Source: Prochlorococcus sp. AG-463-F15
GTDB lineage: Bacteria; Cyanobacteriota; Cyanobacteriia; PCC-6307; Cyanobiaceae
Direction of reading: 5' to 3'
Assembly (NCBI GenBank): GCA_003211755.1
Contig: QCRS01000002.1
Coordinates: forward strand, 1 to 55,228
DNA length: 55,228 bases
Part shown: piece by piece, positions 1-9,610 of the stretch
How positions within the stretch are numbered: position 1 is the stretch's first letter
Layout of the letters: each line of letters opens with the position of its first letter
Made by a program: the position numbers and the translations under genes
The notes under the pieces: generated by a model
Told to the model about the DNA's origin: nothing
The model's input: the letters and a program-made list of their open reading frames with translations, nothing else
Database searches by the model: none

Positions 1-27
1 TGACTAAGTCTTTTGTGAAGATACAAA

Positions 28-906
28 TTAGTTCTTCAGATTTTTCTGAAAAGCAGATTTTGGAATTTGAAATTCAGGCCTCGAGGGGTCTCTTATGTCA
101 AGGATTGTACCTGTTTGCTTCAGAAAGTTTTCAGGTAAATTGTTGCTTAGCTTGTAAAGAGCACGTATTTGTTCTTTTATATAATTACTGGTGCTGCCAA
201 GGTAGATCATCTCAAAGTCTTTTGTTTTAAGAATGATTTCACCATTGGGACTAATAATAATTTTTTTCAGAGGACTACCAAGCTTTTCTTGATTTTTGAG
301 GATAATTGAAATCCAGCTTTGATGGCTTGGCATCCATCCTTCAACGTAAATATCTTTTGTAGGAGGGTTAGTTTTGGTCGCCATTCTTATAGGCATCCAG
401 TAACCGTTTTTATCAATCATTCCTTTCTCCTTGCCTTTTGGACCTCTTCTATCAGCAAAAGCGATTGGCTTCCTTTCTATAACTTCTATCTCAAGTCTGG
501 GAGGGATTAATCGTCGTCGAATAGAAACATTTTTCAGCGGAAGCTCTTCAATTAAACTCGCTTCAAGTTGTTTGGGGTTGATTGAAAAAAGTGGCTTAGG
601 GAAGTTCAGACCAGAGGCATCAACGATTGAGATTGACTTGATTGTGGAACTTCCATTTACGTGGATCTGAGCAACATTGATGGAACTCCAACCATTCTTT
701 ATTACTAGAAAACCAAGGCTATATGTGATTGAACTGAACAAAAGGGAACGCCAAAGGTTGGTTAACTGTTCATTGCGACGCTGTAAATGAAGTTCTCGCC
801 GTCTAGCCTCCCTTGGGTTTGTTCCAATGGGAGAAGATTTACGTTTATTGCTATTCAATCTGCTCACAGATCGCAGCGAGCTCTTCCCATTAGTTGACTC
901 ATCCAT
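28..906 (-). CDS. ftsQ: Cell division protein FtsQ
   Basis: A 292-residue inner-membrane divisome protein. It has a basic N-terminal cytoplasmic tail, one membrane segment at about residues 51-70, and a POTRA-like domain after it (IHVNGSSTI... to about residue 145), followed by a beta-rich periplasmic part. Identification rests on this architecture and on position downstream of ddl, where cyanobacteria usually carry ftsQ just before ftsZ; ftsZ would lie off the left edge. The frame stays open to 978, but the ATG at 906 gives the basic tail directly and cuts the overlap with the upstream gene to 43 bases, so I use it. The sequence is divergent, as is usual for FtsQ. FtsQ-type POTRA proteins link early and late division proteins; that role is family knowledge. 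Confidence 0.85.
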   Translation of the reverse strand: MDESTNGKSSLRSVSRLNSNKRKSSPIGTNPREARRRELHLQRRNEQLTNLWRSLLFSSITYSLGFLVIKNGWSSINVAQIHVNGSSTIKSISIVDASGLNFPKPLFSINPKQLEASLIEELPLKNVSIRRRLIPPRLEIEVIERKPIAFADRRGPKGKEKGMIDKNGYWMPIRMATKTNPPTKDIYVEGWMPSHQSWISIILKNQEKLGSPLKKIIISPNGEIILKTKDFEMIYLGSTSNYIKEQIRALYKLSNNLPENFLKQTGTILDIRDPSRPEFQIPKSAFQKNLKN

Positions 907-1274
907 TTTCGTGCTTGCTCTGCATCTGAAAAAGGCACATCCATTTCCTTTCCATTGCCAATAAGTCGTAATCGACAACGACCTTGGGATTCTGTTGTTA
1001 AGGGAGCTTCTCCAGAGGTGAGTGCCATCAACTCTAAAAGCTCTAATTTATTTATTTCAAAGGTATCTTGTTCCTTAAATTTCCCTGCTTCAAAGCTGCT
1101 CCAGCTAAATGTCCCATCCTTCAGGCGAGCAGCTCCTGATCCATCTAATTTAGAGAGCTCTGCGCCTTCTGCCCAGCCAAGAAAGAGGTTTTGTCTTCGC
1201 CGTTCAATCCAGCCAAGTGCAGTCAAAAGGACAAATGCCAGTAGGAGTGGGAACCAGAGCAGACCGTGAATCAT
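864..1274 (-). CDS. Conserved membrane-anchored hypothetical protein between ddl and ftsQ
   Basis: I do not recognise a named family. The 136-residue product starts with a strongly hydrophobic segment (residues 2-20) followed by a basic WIERRR stretch, which suggests one N-terminal membrane anchor with the rest in the cytoplasm. The remainder is soluble, with alternating hydrophobic and charged residues ending in a short helical tail (AEQARKWMSQLM). It lies in the same leftward run as ddl (46-base gap) and overlaps ftsQ by 43 bases, so it is probably co-translated with ftsQ. Context suggests an envelope or division role, but no catalytic motif is visible. Confidence 0.75.
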   Translation of the reverse strand: MIHGLLWFPLLLAFVLLTALGWIERRRQNLFLGWAEGAELSKLDGSGAARLKDGTFSWSSFEAGKFKEQDTFEINKLELLELMALTSGEAPLTTESQGRCRLRLIGNGKEMDVPFSDAEQARKWMSQLMGRARCDL

Positions 1275-1320
1275 TGGAATTCAAAGGGGGATGTCCTGAA
1301 CAGGCTTGAGAAAGCTGTAT

Positions 1321-2382
1321 TCATTCTCTAGCTGTTTCAACTAACTTTGCTACTAGTTGTTCGAGAGTTAAACCAACAGCTTCCCAAAGCATTGGATACA
1401 TACTCTGGGGAGTAAACCCAGGCAATGTGTTTATCTCATTTACCCATAATTCTTCAGTTTCTTCTTTATAAAAAAAATCCACTCTTGCCATGCCACTGGC
1501 GGCAATGGATTTACATGCTTCTAAAGTTAACTCCTGAACCCTGTCTCTTATTTTGTCTGGAATAGGAGCAGGAATAATTATCTGGCTCGAATTCTGAGAG
1601 TATTTGGTCTCGTAGTCATACCAATCTGAACTAAAGCGGACTTCACCTACAGCAGATGCTACTAATTCATGTGTTCCTATGACTGCACATTCAAGTTCTC
1701 TAGCAATTACTGCTTGTTCAACGACTATGCGTTGATCATGCCTTGCTGCTTTTTTTAACCCTACTAATAGCTCGGTTTGATTGCAGGCTTTACTGATCCC
1801 GACTGAAGAACCTAGATTGGCAGGCTTTATAAAACAGGGGTAGCCAATTTGGGCCTCTAATTTTCTTAAAAGTTCTAACTCTAAATTTATATTTAGTAAT
1901 TCATCAGCATCTGCAGAAGAGTAAGGAACTTGAGGCAATCGGGCTGAAGTGAAAGCTGCCTTCATTGCCAGTTTGTCCATTCCTACTGCAGACGCCAGGA
2001 CTCCTGATCCAACAAAGGGTGTGCCCATGAGTTTAAAAAGCCCTTGTATAGTTCCATCTTCTCCATTGGGACCATGAAGAACTGGGTACCAGATTTGTAC
2101 CTTTTCGCTCCCTTGAGGCAAACCCTTAAAGCCTGATCCGGCGAGTGAAACCGGTAACTCTGTTTCGTTAAGTCCAGAGGCCTTCCTTAATGCCTGTAAA
2201 GCTATATCAGCAGGCCACCAACGTCCTTGTTGATCAATGTATATAGGCGTTACCGTAAATCGAGATTCATTTTCCCCAGCTTGCAAAGCTCTGATAACAG
2301 TTGAGGCTGATTTAATCGAGACGTTATGTTCCCCAGAAGCGCCACCGAAAATCACTCCTACATAGGTGCTGGATGACGACAT
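1321..2382 (-). CDS. ddl: D-alanine--D-alanine ligase
   Basis: The 353-residue ATP-grasp ligase joins two D-alanines with ATP to make the dipeptide for the peptidoglycan pentapeptide. Visible family features in order: the N-terminal loop [11 protein letters not shown], the [10 protein letters not shown] segment at about residue 105, the ATP-grasp glycine loop [11 protein letters not shown], and the C-terminal metal and substrate loop [15 protein letters not shown]. The length is normal for Ddl. The ATG at 2382 gives the standard N-terminus YVGVIFGG. It sits 58 bases after miaB and 46 before the next gene, all leftward, which fits a wall and division operon ending in ftsQ-ftsZ. Confidence 0.97.
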   Translation of the reverse strand: MSSSSTYVGVIFGGASGEHNVSIKSASTVIRALQAGENESRFTVTPIYIDQQGRWWPADIALQALRKASGLNETELPVSLAGSGFKGLPQGSEKVQIWYPVLHGPNGEDGTIQGLFKLMGTPFVGSGVLASAVGMDKLAMKAAFTSARLPQVPYSSADADELLNINLELELLRKLEAQIGYPCFIKPANLGSSVGISKACNQTELLVGLKKAARHDQRIVVEQAVIARELECAVIGTHELVASAVGEVRFSSDWYDYETKYSQNSSQIIIPAPIPDKIRDRVQELTLEACKSIAASGMARVDFFYKEETEELWVNEINTLPGFTPQSMYPMLWEAVGLTLEQLVAKLVETARE

Positions 2383-2440
2383 CGACTTGCTTTAGCTCCT
2401 GGCTTATAGATCTCAAAGTTATCAGTGCTTCGGAGATAAT

Positions 2441-3841
2441 TCATCTCAATGGAATTCCGCTTAAAGAGAAAGACCTAACTTTCGTGATTCTTAGCTCAAC
2501 AAGTTCTCCAGGCTTATAAATAAAACCTTTGGGACCTTCCTTGGGGAAAAACGTAAGTCTGTTGGTCCGAGTACGTCCCATTAGTTGGTTTTGATCTTTC
2601 GGATTTATTCCTTCAGCCAGAACTTCTTCTACAACGCCTTGGTAACGTGTATTCATTCTCTTGGCTGTTCTTTCTACTAGGGAATTCAGCTCTTTGAGTC
2701 GTTCTGCTTTTATTGTCTCGGGAAGTTGATTGGGCCAGTTCGCTGCTGGAGTATTAGGACGAGGGGAGTAGGCAGCAGTATTGACTTGATCAAAACCAAC
2801 CTCTTCAATCAATGTGAGTGTTTTTTTGAATTGTTGTTCGTCTTCACCAGGGAATGCCACTATTACATCGGAGCTGATTGAGGCGTTTGGGATTAAGTCT
2901 CTTATTCGTTTAATAATTCCTCTATATCTTTCAATTGTGTATCCTCTACTCATTTTTTTGAGGATTTCATTATCTCCACTTTGAAATGGAATGTGAAAGT
3001 GTTCGCAAACTTTTGGAAGTTCAGAACAAGCTTGGATTAATCGATTTGTGAAATATCTAGGGTGACTTGTAGCAAAGCGAATGCGTTCAATACCTTCAAC
3101 ATCGTGAATGTAACGAAGTAGATCTGTCAATGTGTTTTTTCTTCGACCTTCTTGAGTAATGCCTGGTAAATCTCTTCCATAGGCATCAATGTTTTGCCCT
3201 AGGAGAGTGATCTCTTTGTATCCCAATAAAGCTAGGCCTTCTATCTCTGATCGAATTGCCTCTGGCGTTCTGGATTGCTCTATACCTCTGACTGAAGGGA
3301 CGACACAATATGTACATCGTTCATTGCAGCCATAAATCACATTTACCCAAGCGCAGGTTTTGCTCTCTCTACGCGCAATAGTTAGGTCTTCAAGAATATT
3401 GTGTTCTTCTGTCGCTACAACTTGTTGACCGTTGTCGACCTGGGCGAGCAAGGCCTCTAATCGATTGGCATGTTGCGGTCCCATTACAAGATCAATTTCA
3501 GGGACTCTTCTAAGCAGTGCTTCACCTTCCTGTTGTGCCACACATCCAGCAACTATCAATTTGAGGTGAGGTAAAACTTGCTTCCTTTGCGCCTGTCTTC
3601 CTAGATAGCTGTATACCTTTTGTTCGGCGTTGTCGCGAATTGTACAAGTGTTGTAAAGGACTAAATCTGCTTCTAGTTCAGCGCTTGCTTCGTGGTAACC
3701 CATCTTCTCCAGAATCCCTGCCATCCGCTCGGAATCGGCTTTGTTCATTTGGCAGCCGAAAGTTGTAACCCAATAACTGCCACGGTCGCCATTTGCGAGC
3801 AAAGACTTGGTCGAGAATGAAGTTGCGGTGGTTGTTATCAC
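2441..3841 (-). CDS. miaB: tRNA-2-methylthio-N6-dimethylallyladenosine synthase MiaB
   Basis: This is a radical-SAM methylthiotransferase (466 residues) that adds the 2-methylthio group to i6A37 of tRNAs reading UNN codons. The N-terminal UPF0004 domain has the three cluster cysteines in [24 protein letters not shown] and AGCVAQQEG. The radical-SAM core has CNERCTYC (CxxxCxxC), and a C-terminal TRAM domain follows (about residues 390-460). The start is GTG at 3841; the approximately 25 residues before the first conserved motif are typical of this family. It leads the leftward run with ddl and ftsQ. I chose MiaB over RimO because of the NKADSERM motif. Confidence 0.96.
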   Translation of the reverse strand: MITTTATSFSTKSLLANGDRGSYWVTTFGCQMNKADSERMAGILEKMGYHEASAELEADLVLYNTCTIRDNAEQKVYSYLGRQAQRKQVLPHLKLIVAGCVAQQEGEALLRRVPEIDLVMGPQHANRLEALLAQVDNGQQVVATEEHNILEDLTIARRESKTCAWVNVIYGCNERCTYCVVPSVRGIEQSRTPEAIRSEIEGLALLGYKEITLLGQNIDAYGRDLPGITQEGRRKNTLTDLLRYIHDVEGIERIRFATSHPRYFTNRLIQACSELPKVCEHFHIPFQSGDNEILKKMSRGYTIERYRGIIKRIRDLIPNASISSDVIVAFPGEDEQQFKKTLTLIEEVGFDQVNTAAYSPRPNTPAANWPNQLPETIKAERLKELNSLVERTAKRMNTRYQGVVEEVLAEGINPKDQNQLMGRTRTNRLTFFPKEGPKGFIYKPGELVELRITKVRSFSLSGIPLR

Positions 3842-3958
3842 GGAGAGCGTTGATTTATAGGTTTTAAATTCATTCCATGAATCCCTTAAAGGGTCTAATT
3901 CTGAATCAAGTTTTGTTTTGAGAGAGACTTAGACCCTATAAGAGCATTTGTGTAGTAG

Positions 3959-4032
3959 GGCGAGCGAGGGGATTCGAACCCCCGAATAGCGGCGCCACAA
4001 GCCGCTGCCTTAACCACTTGGCGACGCCCGCC
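3959..4032 (-). tRNA. tRNA-His (GTG anticodon)
   Basis: A complete cloverleaf can be folded on the minus strand. The acceptor GCGGGCG pairs with CGCTCGC, the anticodon stem GCGGC/GCCGC encloses a loop holding GTG, and the T-arm carries GTTCGAATC. The extra 5' G (G-1) faces a C at the discriminator position, which is the tRNA-His identity feature, so I include G-1 at 4032. CCA is not encoded. Confidence 0.97.
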
Positions 4033-4235
4033 GCGTCAATATGAATTTACCAATTCGTCAGCTGATTAATCTGAAATCTGTTTCTGATCAATATTTAATG
4101 ACTTGATGAAGGTTGTCCATGAGAATGAATTTTGCATATTTTGCATTTAATTACTAGGTTTTGCTTTTACAAGCTTCAATCCTATTGGGGCCATCTTTTT
4201 GAACTGTCACAACTGTTAGACAAGTGGAGTCTTTA

Positions 4236-5483
4236 ATGAATGATGGAGAGAACAAATACCTTGAGGTCCTGATTCCAAGAGGGTTGATTGGAAGTGGAAA
4301 TGCCGTTTTTGGTACTCCCATAACTGTTGAAGGACTTTGCTCTTTACGCATTGGCTGGAGGGAAGGTCTAATTACATCTCTTGAAACTATCCCTAAAGAA
4401 TCCGCATCTTCTTTGAAGCTCCTTTTACCTAGGCTTGTAGAACCACATGCTCATCTTGATAAGGCATTCACTTGGAGAGAAGTGCCTAATTTGAAGGGTA
4501 GATATCAAGAGGCTTTTGAGGCGAACCTTCAAGAGCATAAAAATCGCACCCCCCACCTGGTTTATGAAAGGGCACAGCGTGCTTTAAAGCTTGCTTTGAA
4601 AAATGGAATTCGAGCAGTTCGCAGTCATGTTGATAGTTTTGGTACTAGTTCTGAACTGACTTGGGAGGCTTTGCTTACTCTTCAGGATGAATGGCATTCT
4701 TTAATTGAATTACAGCTTGTAGCTTTGGTCCCTTTGGAATTTTGGACTAGTAAACAAGGCCATTCGCTAGCTACTCGTCTGGCCAAGTCTGGAGGCCTTA
4801 TGGGAGGTGTACTTAACCCACCTATGGACAGAGAAGGTTCAAGGTCCTCACTAATGCATATGCTCAAATTGGCCAATGAGCTTGGTTGTGGAATTGACCT
4901 TCATATAGATGAGTCTGAAACTCAGCCGGCAGAAGGCTTGAATCTATTAATTGAAGTACTTGATCAAAGTGAGACCAATATTCCAATTACTTGCAGTCAT
5001 GCAAGCAGCATGGGACTACTTCCTTTGAATAAAATCAGACGTTTAGCTGATCGCTTGGCTCAACATAGTGTGAATGTAATTGCGCTACCTCTAACTAATT
5101 TTTGGCTGCTAGGTCGTGAAGCAAGAAGAACACCAGTCCAGCGGCCATTGGCTCCTATTTTTCATCTTCAGCGAGCAGGTGTCACAGTTGCAGTAGGTGG
5201 GGACAACGTTCAAGACCCTTGGTTCCCTGCAGGTGGCTTTGACCCTATATCGTTGATGGCATTATCGATGCCACTTGCTCAGTTGGCGCCATGGGACCGT
5301 TTAGGGCTAGCACCTTTTACTACTTCTGCTTCCGCGCTTATGGACTTGGAATGGGATGGCACTATTCAGATAGGTAGTCCTGTTGACTTTGTTTTGCTGG
5401 AAGCGAGTAGTTGGTCAGAGGCTCTCTCAACTCCACCCTTAAGGACAATCATTGCCAATGGTGAGTGGATCGATGAAAAATAA
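4236..5483 (+). CDS. Cytosine-deaminase-like metal-dependent amidohydrolase
   Basis: The 415-residue protein belongs to the amidohydrolase superfamily, closest by eye to the cytosine deaminase / N-isopropylammelide hydrolase group. Metal and substrate motifs are in order: EPHAHLDKAF (HxH), RSHVD, DLHIDESETQ, CSHASSMG and GGDNVQDPW. All conserved metal-ligand positions appear filled, so it should be active; the substrate is unknown. The frame opens with GTG at 4224, but GGAG lies 6 bases before the ATG at 4236, so I use the latter. An FAD oxidase starts 36 bases downstream on the same strand and may work with it. A pyrimidine, pterin or other amide hydrolase are all possible. Confidence 0.85.
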   Translation: MNDGENKYLEVLIPRGLIGSGNAVFGTPITVEGLCSLRIGWREGLITSLETIPKESASSLKLLLPRLVEPHAHLDKAFTWREVPNLKGRYQEAFEANLQEHKNRTPHLVYERAQRALKLALKNGIRAVRSHVDSFGTSSELTWEALLTLQDEWHSLIELQLVALVPLEFWTSKQGHSLATRLAKSGGLMGGVLNPPMDREGSRSSLMHMLKLANELGCGIDLHIDESETQPAEGLNLLIEVLDQSETNIPITCSHASSMGLLPLNKIRRLADRLAQHSVNVIALPLTNFWLLGREARRTPVQRPLAPIFHLQRAGVTVAVGGDNVQDPWFPAGGFDPISLMALSMPLAQLAPWDRLGLAPFTTSASALMDLEWDGTIQIGSPVDFVLLEASSWSEALSTPPLRTIIANGEWIDEK

Positions 5484-5519
5484 GGTGTCCATGCCTAATT
5501 CAATTGTGCATTTGCACTG

Positions 5520-6860
5520 ATGAAGAAAACTCTGCTGCCTTCTGATTTGGTCAGGGATCTGACCTCTGTCTCGGACTTACAGATTTTTGATCTTCCTACT
5601 GAGATACAACGATTCTCTCGAGATTTTTTTGATTATTCGCCAATACTAAAGAAGAAGCTTGAAGGTTGTTGTGCTGATCTTGTAGTACGTCCTAGTTCAG
5701 TTGAAGCAGTTATTTCAGTAGCGGGAATATGTAAGAGGTATGGAACCCCTTTGACTTTGAGGGGGTCTGGTACTGGAAATTATGGCCAGTGTGTTCCACT
5801 TTTCTCTGGCATTGTGATGCTTATGGGGGCATTACGTCAGATTCGAAGCCTCAATGCTTTTACTGGTGCCGTTACTGTTGAGTCAGGCTGTTTACTAGGA
5901 GATCTTGATAAGTATCTTGTTAGCAATAGTCGTCAATTGAGGTTGTTGCCAAGTACTTGGAGAAGTGCTTCCGTAGGTGGATTTGTGGCGGGTGGTTCTG
6001 GTGGAATTGGTTCAGTTAGATGGGGATTTTTGCGTGATCCAGGACACTTGTTAGGCCTTGAAGTTGTCACTTTAGAAGACAATCCTCAAAAGTTGCAGCT
6101 TGAAGCTAGTGATGCAGAGGCCTTGAATCATGCGTATGGAACAAATGGGATTATCACGGCCCTGACCTTGGCAACTGCACCTGCTGTTGCTTGGCAAGAA
6201 GTGGCAATTGATTGTGCAGATTGGTTGGGAGCCGTAAATCTCCTGCACCGTTGTGCGCGAGCCGCTGTTGACTTACATCTATGTAGTTTGCTTGAGCAAA
6301 AGATTGTTGAGCATATCCCTAATTGGTCAGGAGCCTTTATGGGAAAGCATCGATTGTTGATTTTGGTGGCGCCTGATGGAGTAAGCACACTTGAGCGTTT
6401 GGCAACTGCAGCTGGAGCTTCTTTTAACCTTTTAGGGCCAGAGAATACTAGAAGTGGTAGTGGCCTTCGTGAACTTACTTGGAATCACACCACACTTCAT
6501 ATGCGTTCAATAGATCCTGATTGGACTTATTTGCAAATGCTGTTGCCACGGCCTGAATTTGAAGCAATTGACTTCCTTAATAACCGTTGGGGTAATGACC
6601 TGCTTTGGCATTTGGAAGCAGTTTGTCAGCAGGGGGTCCAGCGTTTAGCAGCCTTGCCAATTGTTCGTTGGAGAGGACTTGACCACTTGGAAAAGCTAAT
6701 GGGTGATTGTCGAGAGATTGGAGCTGTCATGTTTAATCCTCACGTAATTACTGTTGAGGATGGAGGGCTTGGTGTTGTTGACGTCGACCAAGTAGAGGCA
6801 AAGCGACGCTTTGATCCCGATGGGATCCTGAACCCAGGCAAATTAAGGGGTTGGATGTAG
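5520..6860 (+). CDS. FAD-binding oxidase/dehydrogenase (GlcD-like)
   Basis: A 446-residue flavoprotein of the FAD/FMN-containing dehydrogenase family (FAD_binding_4 type). The N-terminal half has the FAD pyrophosphate-binding stretch LTLRGSGTGNYGQ at about residue 80 and the glycine-rich GGFVAGGSGGIGS stretch. The C-terminus ends with FDPDGILNPGK, a signature of GlcD and D-lactate-dehydrogenase-like enzymes. No iron-sulfur cysteine motif is seen, so it is a stand-alone subunit. In cyanobacteria such proteins are often annotated as a glycolate oxidase subunit or D-2-hydroxyacid dehydrogenase; the substrate cannot be read from sequence. It follows the amidohydrolase by 36 bases, suggesting one transcript. 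Confidence 0.85.
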   Translation: MKKTLLPSDLVRDLTSVSDLQIFDLPTEIQRFSRDFFDYSPILKKKLEGCCADLVVRPSSVEAVISVAGICKRYGTPLTLRGSGTGNYGQCVPLFSGIVMLMGALRQIRSLNAFTGAVTVESGCLLGDLDKYLVSNSRQLRLLPSTWRSASVGGFVAGGSGGIGSVRWGFLRDPGHLLGLEVVTLEDNPQKLQLEASDAEALNHAYGTNGIITALTLATAPAVAWQEVAIDCADWLGAVNLLHRCARAAVDLHLCSLLEQKIVEHIPNWSGAFMGKHRLLILVAPDGVSTLERLATAAGASFNLLGPENTRSGSGLRELTWNHTTLHMRSIDPDWTYLQMLLPRPEFEAIDFLNNRWGNDLLWHLEAVCQQGVQRLAALPIVRWRGLDHLEKLMGDCREIGAVMFNPHVITVEDGGLGVVDVDQVEAKRRFDPDGILNPGKLRGWM

Positions 6861-6913
6861 TCGAAGGAGGGGTCTGGAGCTTTATGGCTTTTTAAGTTAC
6901 CTCTTTCCTATTG

Positions 6914-8161
6914 TTAGCTTCTTTCATTGGTGACTACTTCTCTCGTTAGGAGATCTCCTATTAAATATAGAGAGCCTGCTATGACTGGAGGAGGAGTTGG
7001 CCATCTGCTCGTCATTAAAAGTGTTTTGAATACTTGTTCAACTTCATTTGCTTCGAGAAGTTGCTTATCCAACTCTGGACAAGACTTGGATAGTTGAAGC
7101 TTGGTCCAGCTTTTGTGACTGGGTACTGGAACTATCCATGCCATGTCGAGTGGCTGGATTAAATGTCGGAGCATTGATGGAGCTTCTTTGTTGCTCTGAA
7201 TCCCCAAAATCCATTGCACTCCCAACTTTTGATGGTCCCAGTTGTTGCGTTCTTTTGAAAGCTGTTTGGCTGCATGTGGATTATGGGCTCCATCCATCAA
7301 GAGCGGCAAACCTTGCCAATCAGTTCTTTGAAGTCTTCCAGGCCAATTCGCTAGGGCAAGTCCTTGTTGAATTGTTTGCTCACTCAGCTTCCAGCCAAGT
7401 CCTTCTAAAGCTTGAAGTGCACCTATAGCGACTGCTGCATTCTTTCTTTGAATTTCACCACTTATGCCAAGAGCCCATTCTTTAGGTGATGAAGAGACCC
7501 AATTGATTTCTGCCTTTTGTTCTTTTACAGTTTCTTCTAGGACTTGTGTGACGTCAGGATGCTGAGTGGCGCTAATCACTTGGCTTCCTGAGCAGATAAC
7601 AGCGGCTTTCTCTTTCGCAATGTCTTTTAGGTTTTTCCCTAAGTGTTCACAATGATCTAGTCCAATACTTGCCATGGCAATTACAGGCCGAAAAGCATGG
7701 GCTGTAGTTGCATCAAGACGACCACCAAGGCCTACTTCTAAAACTAATAGCTCTACGTGATTGTCAGCGAAATGATCAAACGCTGTTGCTATGACTAATT
7801 CAAAAGGAGTTAGTTGATGATCCTTTGCTAAGGCTTGCAGTGTGACGAGACGTTGTCGAAATTCTTTAGGTGAGATCATATCGCCATCAATTTGAATTCT
7901 TTCGCACCAACTCACAAGATGGGGAGAGGTTGTGACCCCAGCTTTTATCCCAGCAGATATCAAACCACTTTGAATAAAGCTTGCAATTGACCCCTTTCCA
8001 TTTGTCCCAACTATTTGAATAGCAGGCGTGCTCGCACAGGGCCTCCCCATTGCTTTTAATGCCATTTGCATGCGGTCTATCCCTAGATCCATCCCCCTTT
8101 GATCTAGTGGAAGGATTAGATCGTTTAGATCATTGCCTTTTGGAGAAGTTTTGTTTGCCAA
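6914..8161 (-). CDS. folC: Folylpolyglutamate synthase / dihydrofolate synthase
   Basis: A Mur-ligase-family ATP enzyme (415 residues) that adds glutamate to dihydropteroate and folates. It has the P-loop VGTNGKGSIAS at about residue 50, EVGLGGRLDATTA, a GLDHCEHLG segment, and the C-terminal-domain motif MDGAHNPHAAKQL. The start is TTG at 8161, directly after the TAA of argD with no intervening base, so expression probably depends on translational coupling to argD. A later in-frame ATG (codon 24) would remove part of the conserved RGMDLGIDRM helix, so I keep the TTG. Confidence 0.94.
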   Translation of the reverse strand: MANKTSPKGNDLNDLILPLDQRGMDLGIDRMQMALKAMGRPCASTPAIQIVGTNGKGSIASFIQSGLISAGIKAGVTTSPHLVSWCERIQIDGDMISPKEFRQRLVTLQALAKDHQLTPFELVIATAFDHFADNHVELLVLEVGLGGRLDATTAHAFRPVIAMASIGLDHCEHLGKNLKDIAKEKAAVICSGSQVISATQHPDVTQVLEETVKEQKAEINWVSSSPKEWALGISGEIQRKNAAVAIGALQALEGLGWKLSEQTIQQGLALANWPGRLQRTDWQGLPLLMDGAHNPHAAKQLSKERNNWDHQKLGVQWILGIQSNKEAPSMLRHLIQPLDMAWIVPVPSHKSWTKLQLSKSCPELDKQLLEANEVEQVFKTLLMTSRWPTPPPVIAGSLYLIGDLLTREVVTNERS

Positions 8162-9343
8162 TTATTCATAGTTTCTGAAGGTGACCTCAAGTCTTTTTAA
8201 GAGGTCGCGGACTTCATTCCTTTTGATCACTAGCGGTGGAACCATTCTTATTACTCTTGGTCCTGCGGCCACTACAAGAAGCTTTTGATCCAGTGCAGCT
8301 TTTACGAACAATTGTGCTGTTAATTTTGTATTTTCTTTTAGGACCAATCCTTGCATTAGGCCAAGTCCTCTTACTTCTTTTATTTGTTTCGGGAAAAGTT
8401 TCATAAGTGCAATTAGTCCTTCTTTTAACTGAGAACCTCGATGATTTACTTCCATGAGCAGATTTCTCCTCTCTATTTCAGTAGCAACGGTGATCCCGGC
8501 TTTGCAGGCAAAGGGATTGCCTCCGAAGGTGCTTGCATGATCACCAGCTTCGAAAACATCTGCATGCTGTTTAACCATCAAAGCCCCAATTGCATGTCCT
8601 CCTCCTAATCCTTTGGCAATCGTAAATGCATCTGGCTCTATTCCAAGATGCTCATATCCCCACCAGTTTCCAGTTCGTCCCATTCCTGTTTGTACTTCAT
8701 CGAAAATTAATAGAACCTTCTCCTTGAGGCATCTTTCCTTTAATCGTTGGAAGAACATCTCACTACCAATGTGTATGCCTCCTTCTCCTTGTACTGTCTC
8801 TATTAAGACGGCGGCAACACGTGGACCGTTGATGTCGACTTGCTCAAGCAATGTCTCGAAAGACGGGAAGTCGTTGTAATTAAAGAACTCAAAACCTTCA
8901 ACAATTGGTTCAAACCCTTTGTGGTATCTGGGTTGGCCTGTAGCACTTACTGTGGCAAGCGTGCGGCCATGAAAACTGGATGTTGCTGTGAGTATTACTG
9001 GACGATCAATTTTGCGCTTTTTATGAGCATATTTTCTGGCCAGTTTTATTGCGGCTTCATTTGCTTCTGCACCACTATTGCAGAAAAATACTTTGTCTGC
9101 GCAGCTGTGATTGACTAACCAATGGGCAAGTGCTTCTTGTTCAGGTATTTGATAAAGATTGGATACATGTTGAATCTGGTTGAGTTGCTTAATTAAAGAA
9201 CGCCGAACTGCGTTGTCACTATGTCCAAGAGTGCAAGTGGCAATGCCGGCGACGGCATCAAGGTATCGCTTGCCTTCTTGATCCCAAACCCAACAACCTT
9301 TTCCTCTGGTAATGCTTATAGGAAGACGATTATAAGTATCCAT
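8162..9343 (-). CDS. argD: Acetylornithine aminotransferase
   Basis: This is a class-III PLP aminotransferase (393 residues) of arginine synthesis, converting N-acetylglutamate semialdehyde to N-acetylornithine. It shows CNSGAEANEAAIKLAR, SFHGRTLA, the PLP aspartate in FDEVQTGMGRTG, and the Schiff-base lysine in TIAKGLGGG. The frame stays open upstream to 9460 but only by reading through tRNA-Leu; the ATG at 9343 gives the expected N-terminus (TYNRLP...). This leaves 8 bases between the tRNA 3' end and the start codon, with no Shine-Dalgarno. It is followed without a gap by folC. Confidence 0.96.
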   Translation of the reverse strand: MDTYNRLPISITRGKGCWVWDQEGKRYLDAVAGIATCTLGHSDNAVRRSLIKQLNQIQHVSNLYQIPEQEALAHWLVNHSCADKVFFCNSGAEANEAAIKLARKYAHKKRKIDRPVILTATSSFHGRTLATVSATGQPRYHKGFEPIVEGFEFFNYNDFPSFETLLEQVDINGPRVAAVLIETVQGEGGIHIGSEMFFQRLKERCLKEKVLLIFDEVQTGMGRTGNWWGYEHLGIEPDAFTIAKGLGGGHAIGALMVKQHADVFEAGDHASTFGGNPFACKAGITVATEIERRNLLMEVNHRGSQLKEGLIALMKLFPKQIKEVRGLGLMQGLVLKENTKLTAQLFVKAALDQKLLVVAAGPRVIRMVPPLVIKRNEVRDLLKRLEVTFRNYE

Positions 9344-9351
9344 TAAATAAG

Positions 9352-9433
9352 TGGGAGCGGTCGGACTCGAACCGACAAACCCGAAGGTGCCGCATTTTGA
9401 GTGCGGTGCGTCTACCAATTCCACCACGCTCCC
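9352..9433 (-). tRNA. tRNA-Leu (CAA anticodon)
   Basis: On the minus strand the acceptor GGGAGCG pairs with CGCTCCC. The D-arm, anticodon stem CCGCA/TGCGG with a loop CTCAAAA (anticodon CAA), the long variable arm of class II tRNAs and the T-arm GTCGG/CCGAC with TTCGAGT are all present. The discriminator is A and CCA is not encoded. The argD start codon follows after 8 bases, so the two are probably on one transcript. Confidence 0.97.
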
Positions 9434-9610
9434 AAGGGATCTCGGCGTCTTGTTTTCCAAGATCTTTTTAACATTAGGTCAAAATAACCCGTTTTGGTGC
9501 TCTTGTAGATGCATCTCATTGGGTTGTTTGGCGAATGCGATGGATAAGTTCATAACTTTGAAACCATTGCATGTTCGGACTCATCAATAGCTTTGCAATG
9601 GTTCAATGTT

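Noticed and set aside
8162-9460. A 432-codon argD frame extending upstream
   Set aside because: The extra 39 codons read straight through tRNA-Leu; the ATG at 9343 gives the family N-terminus.
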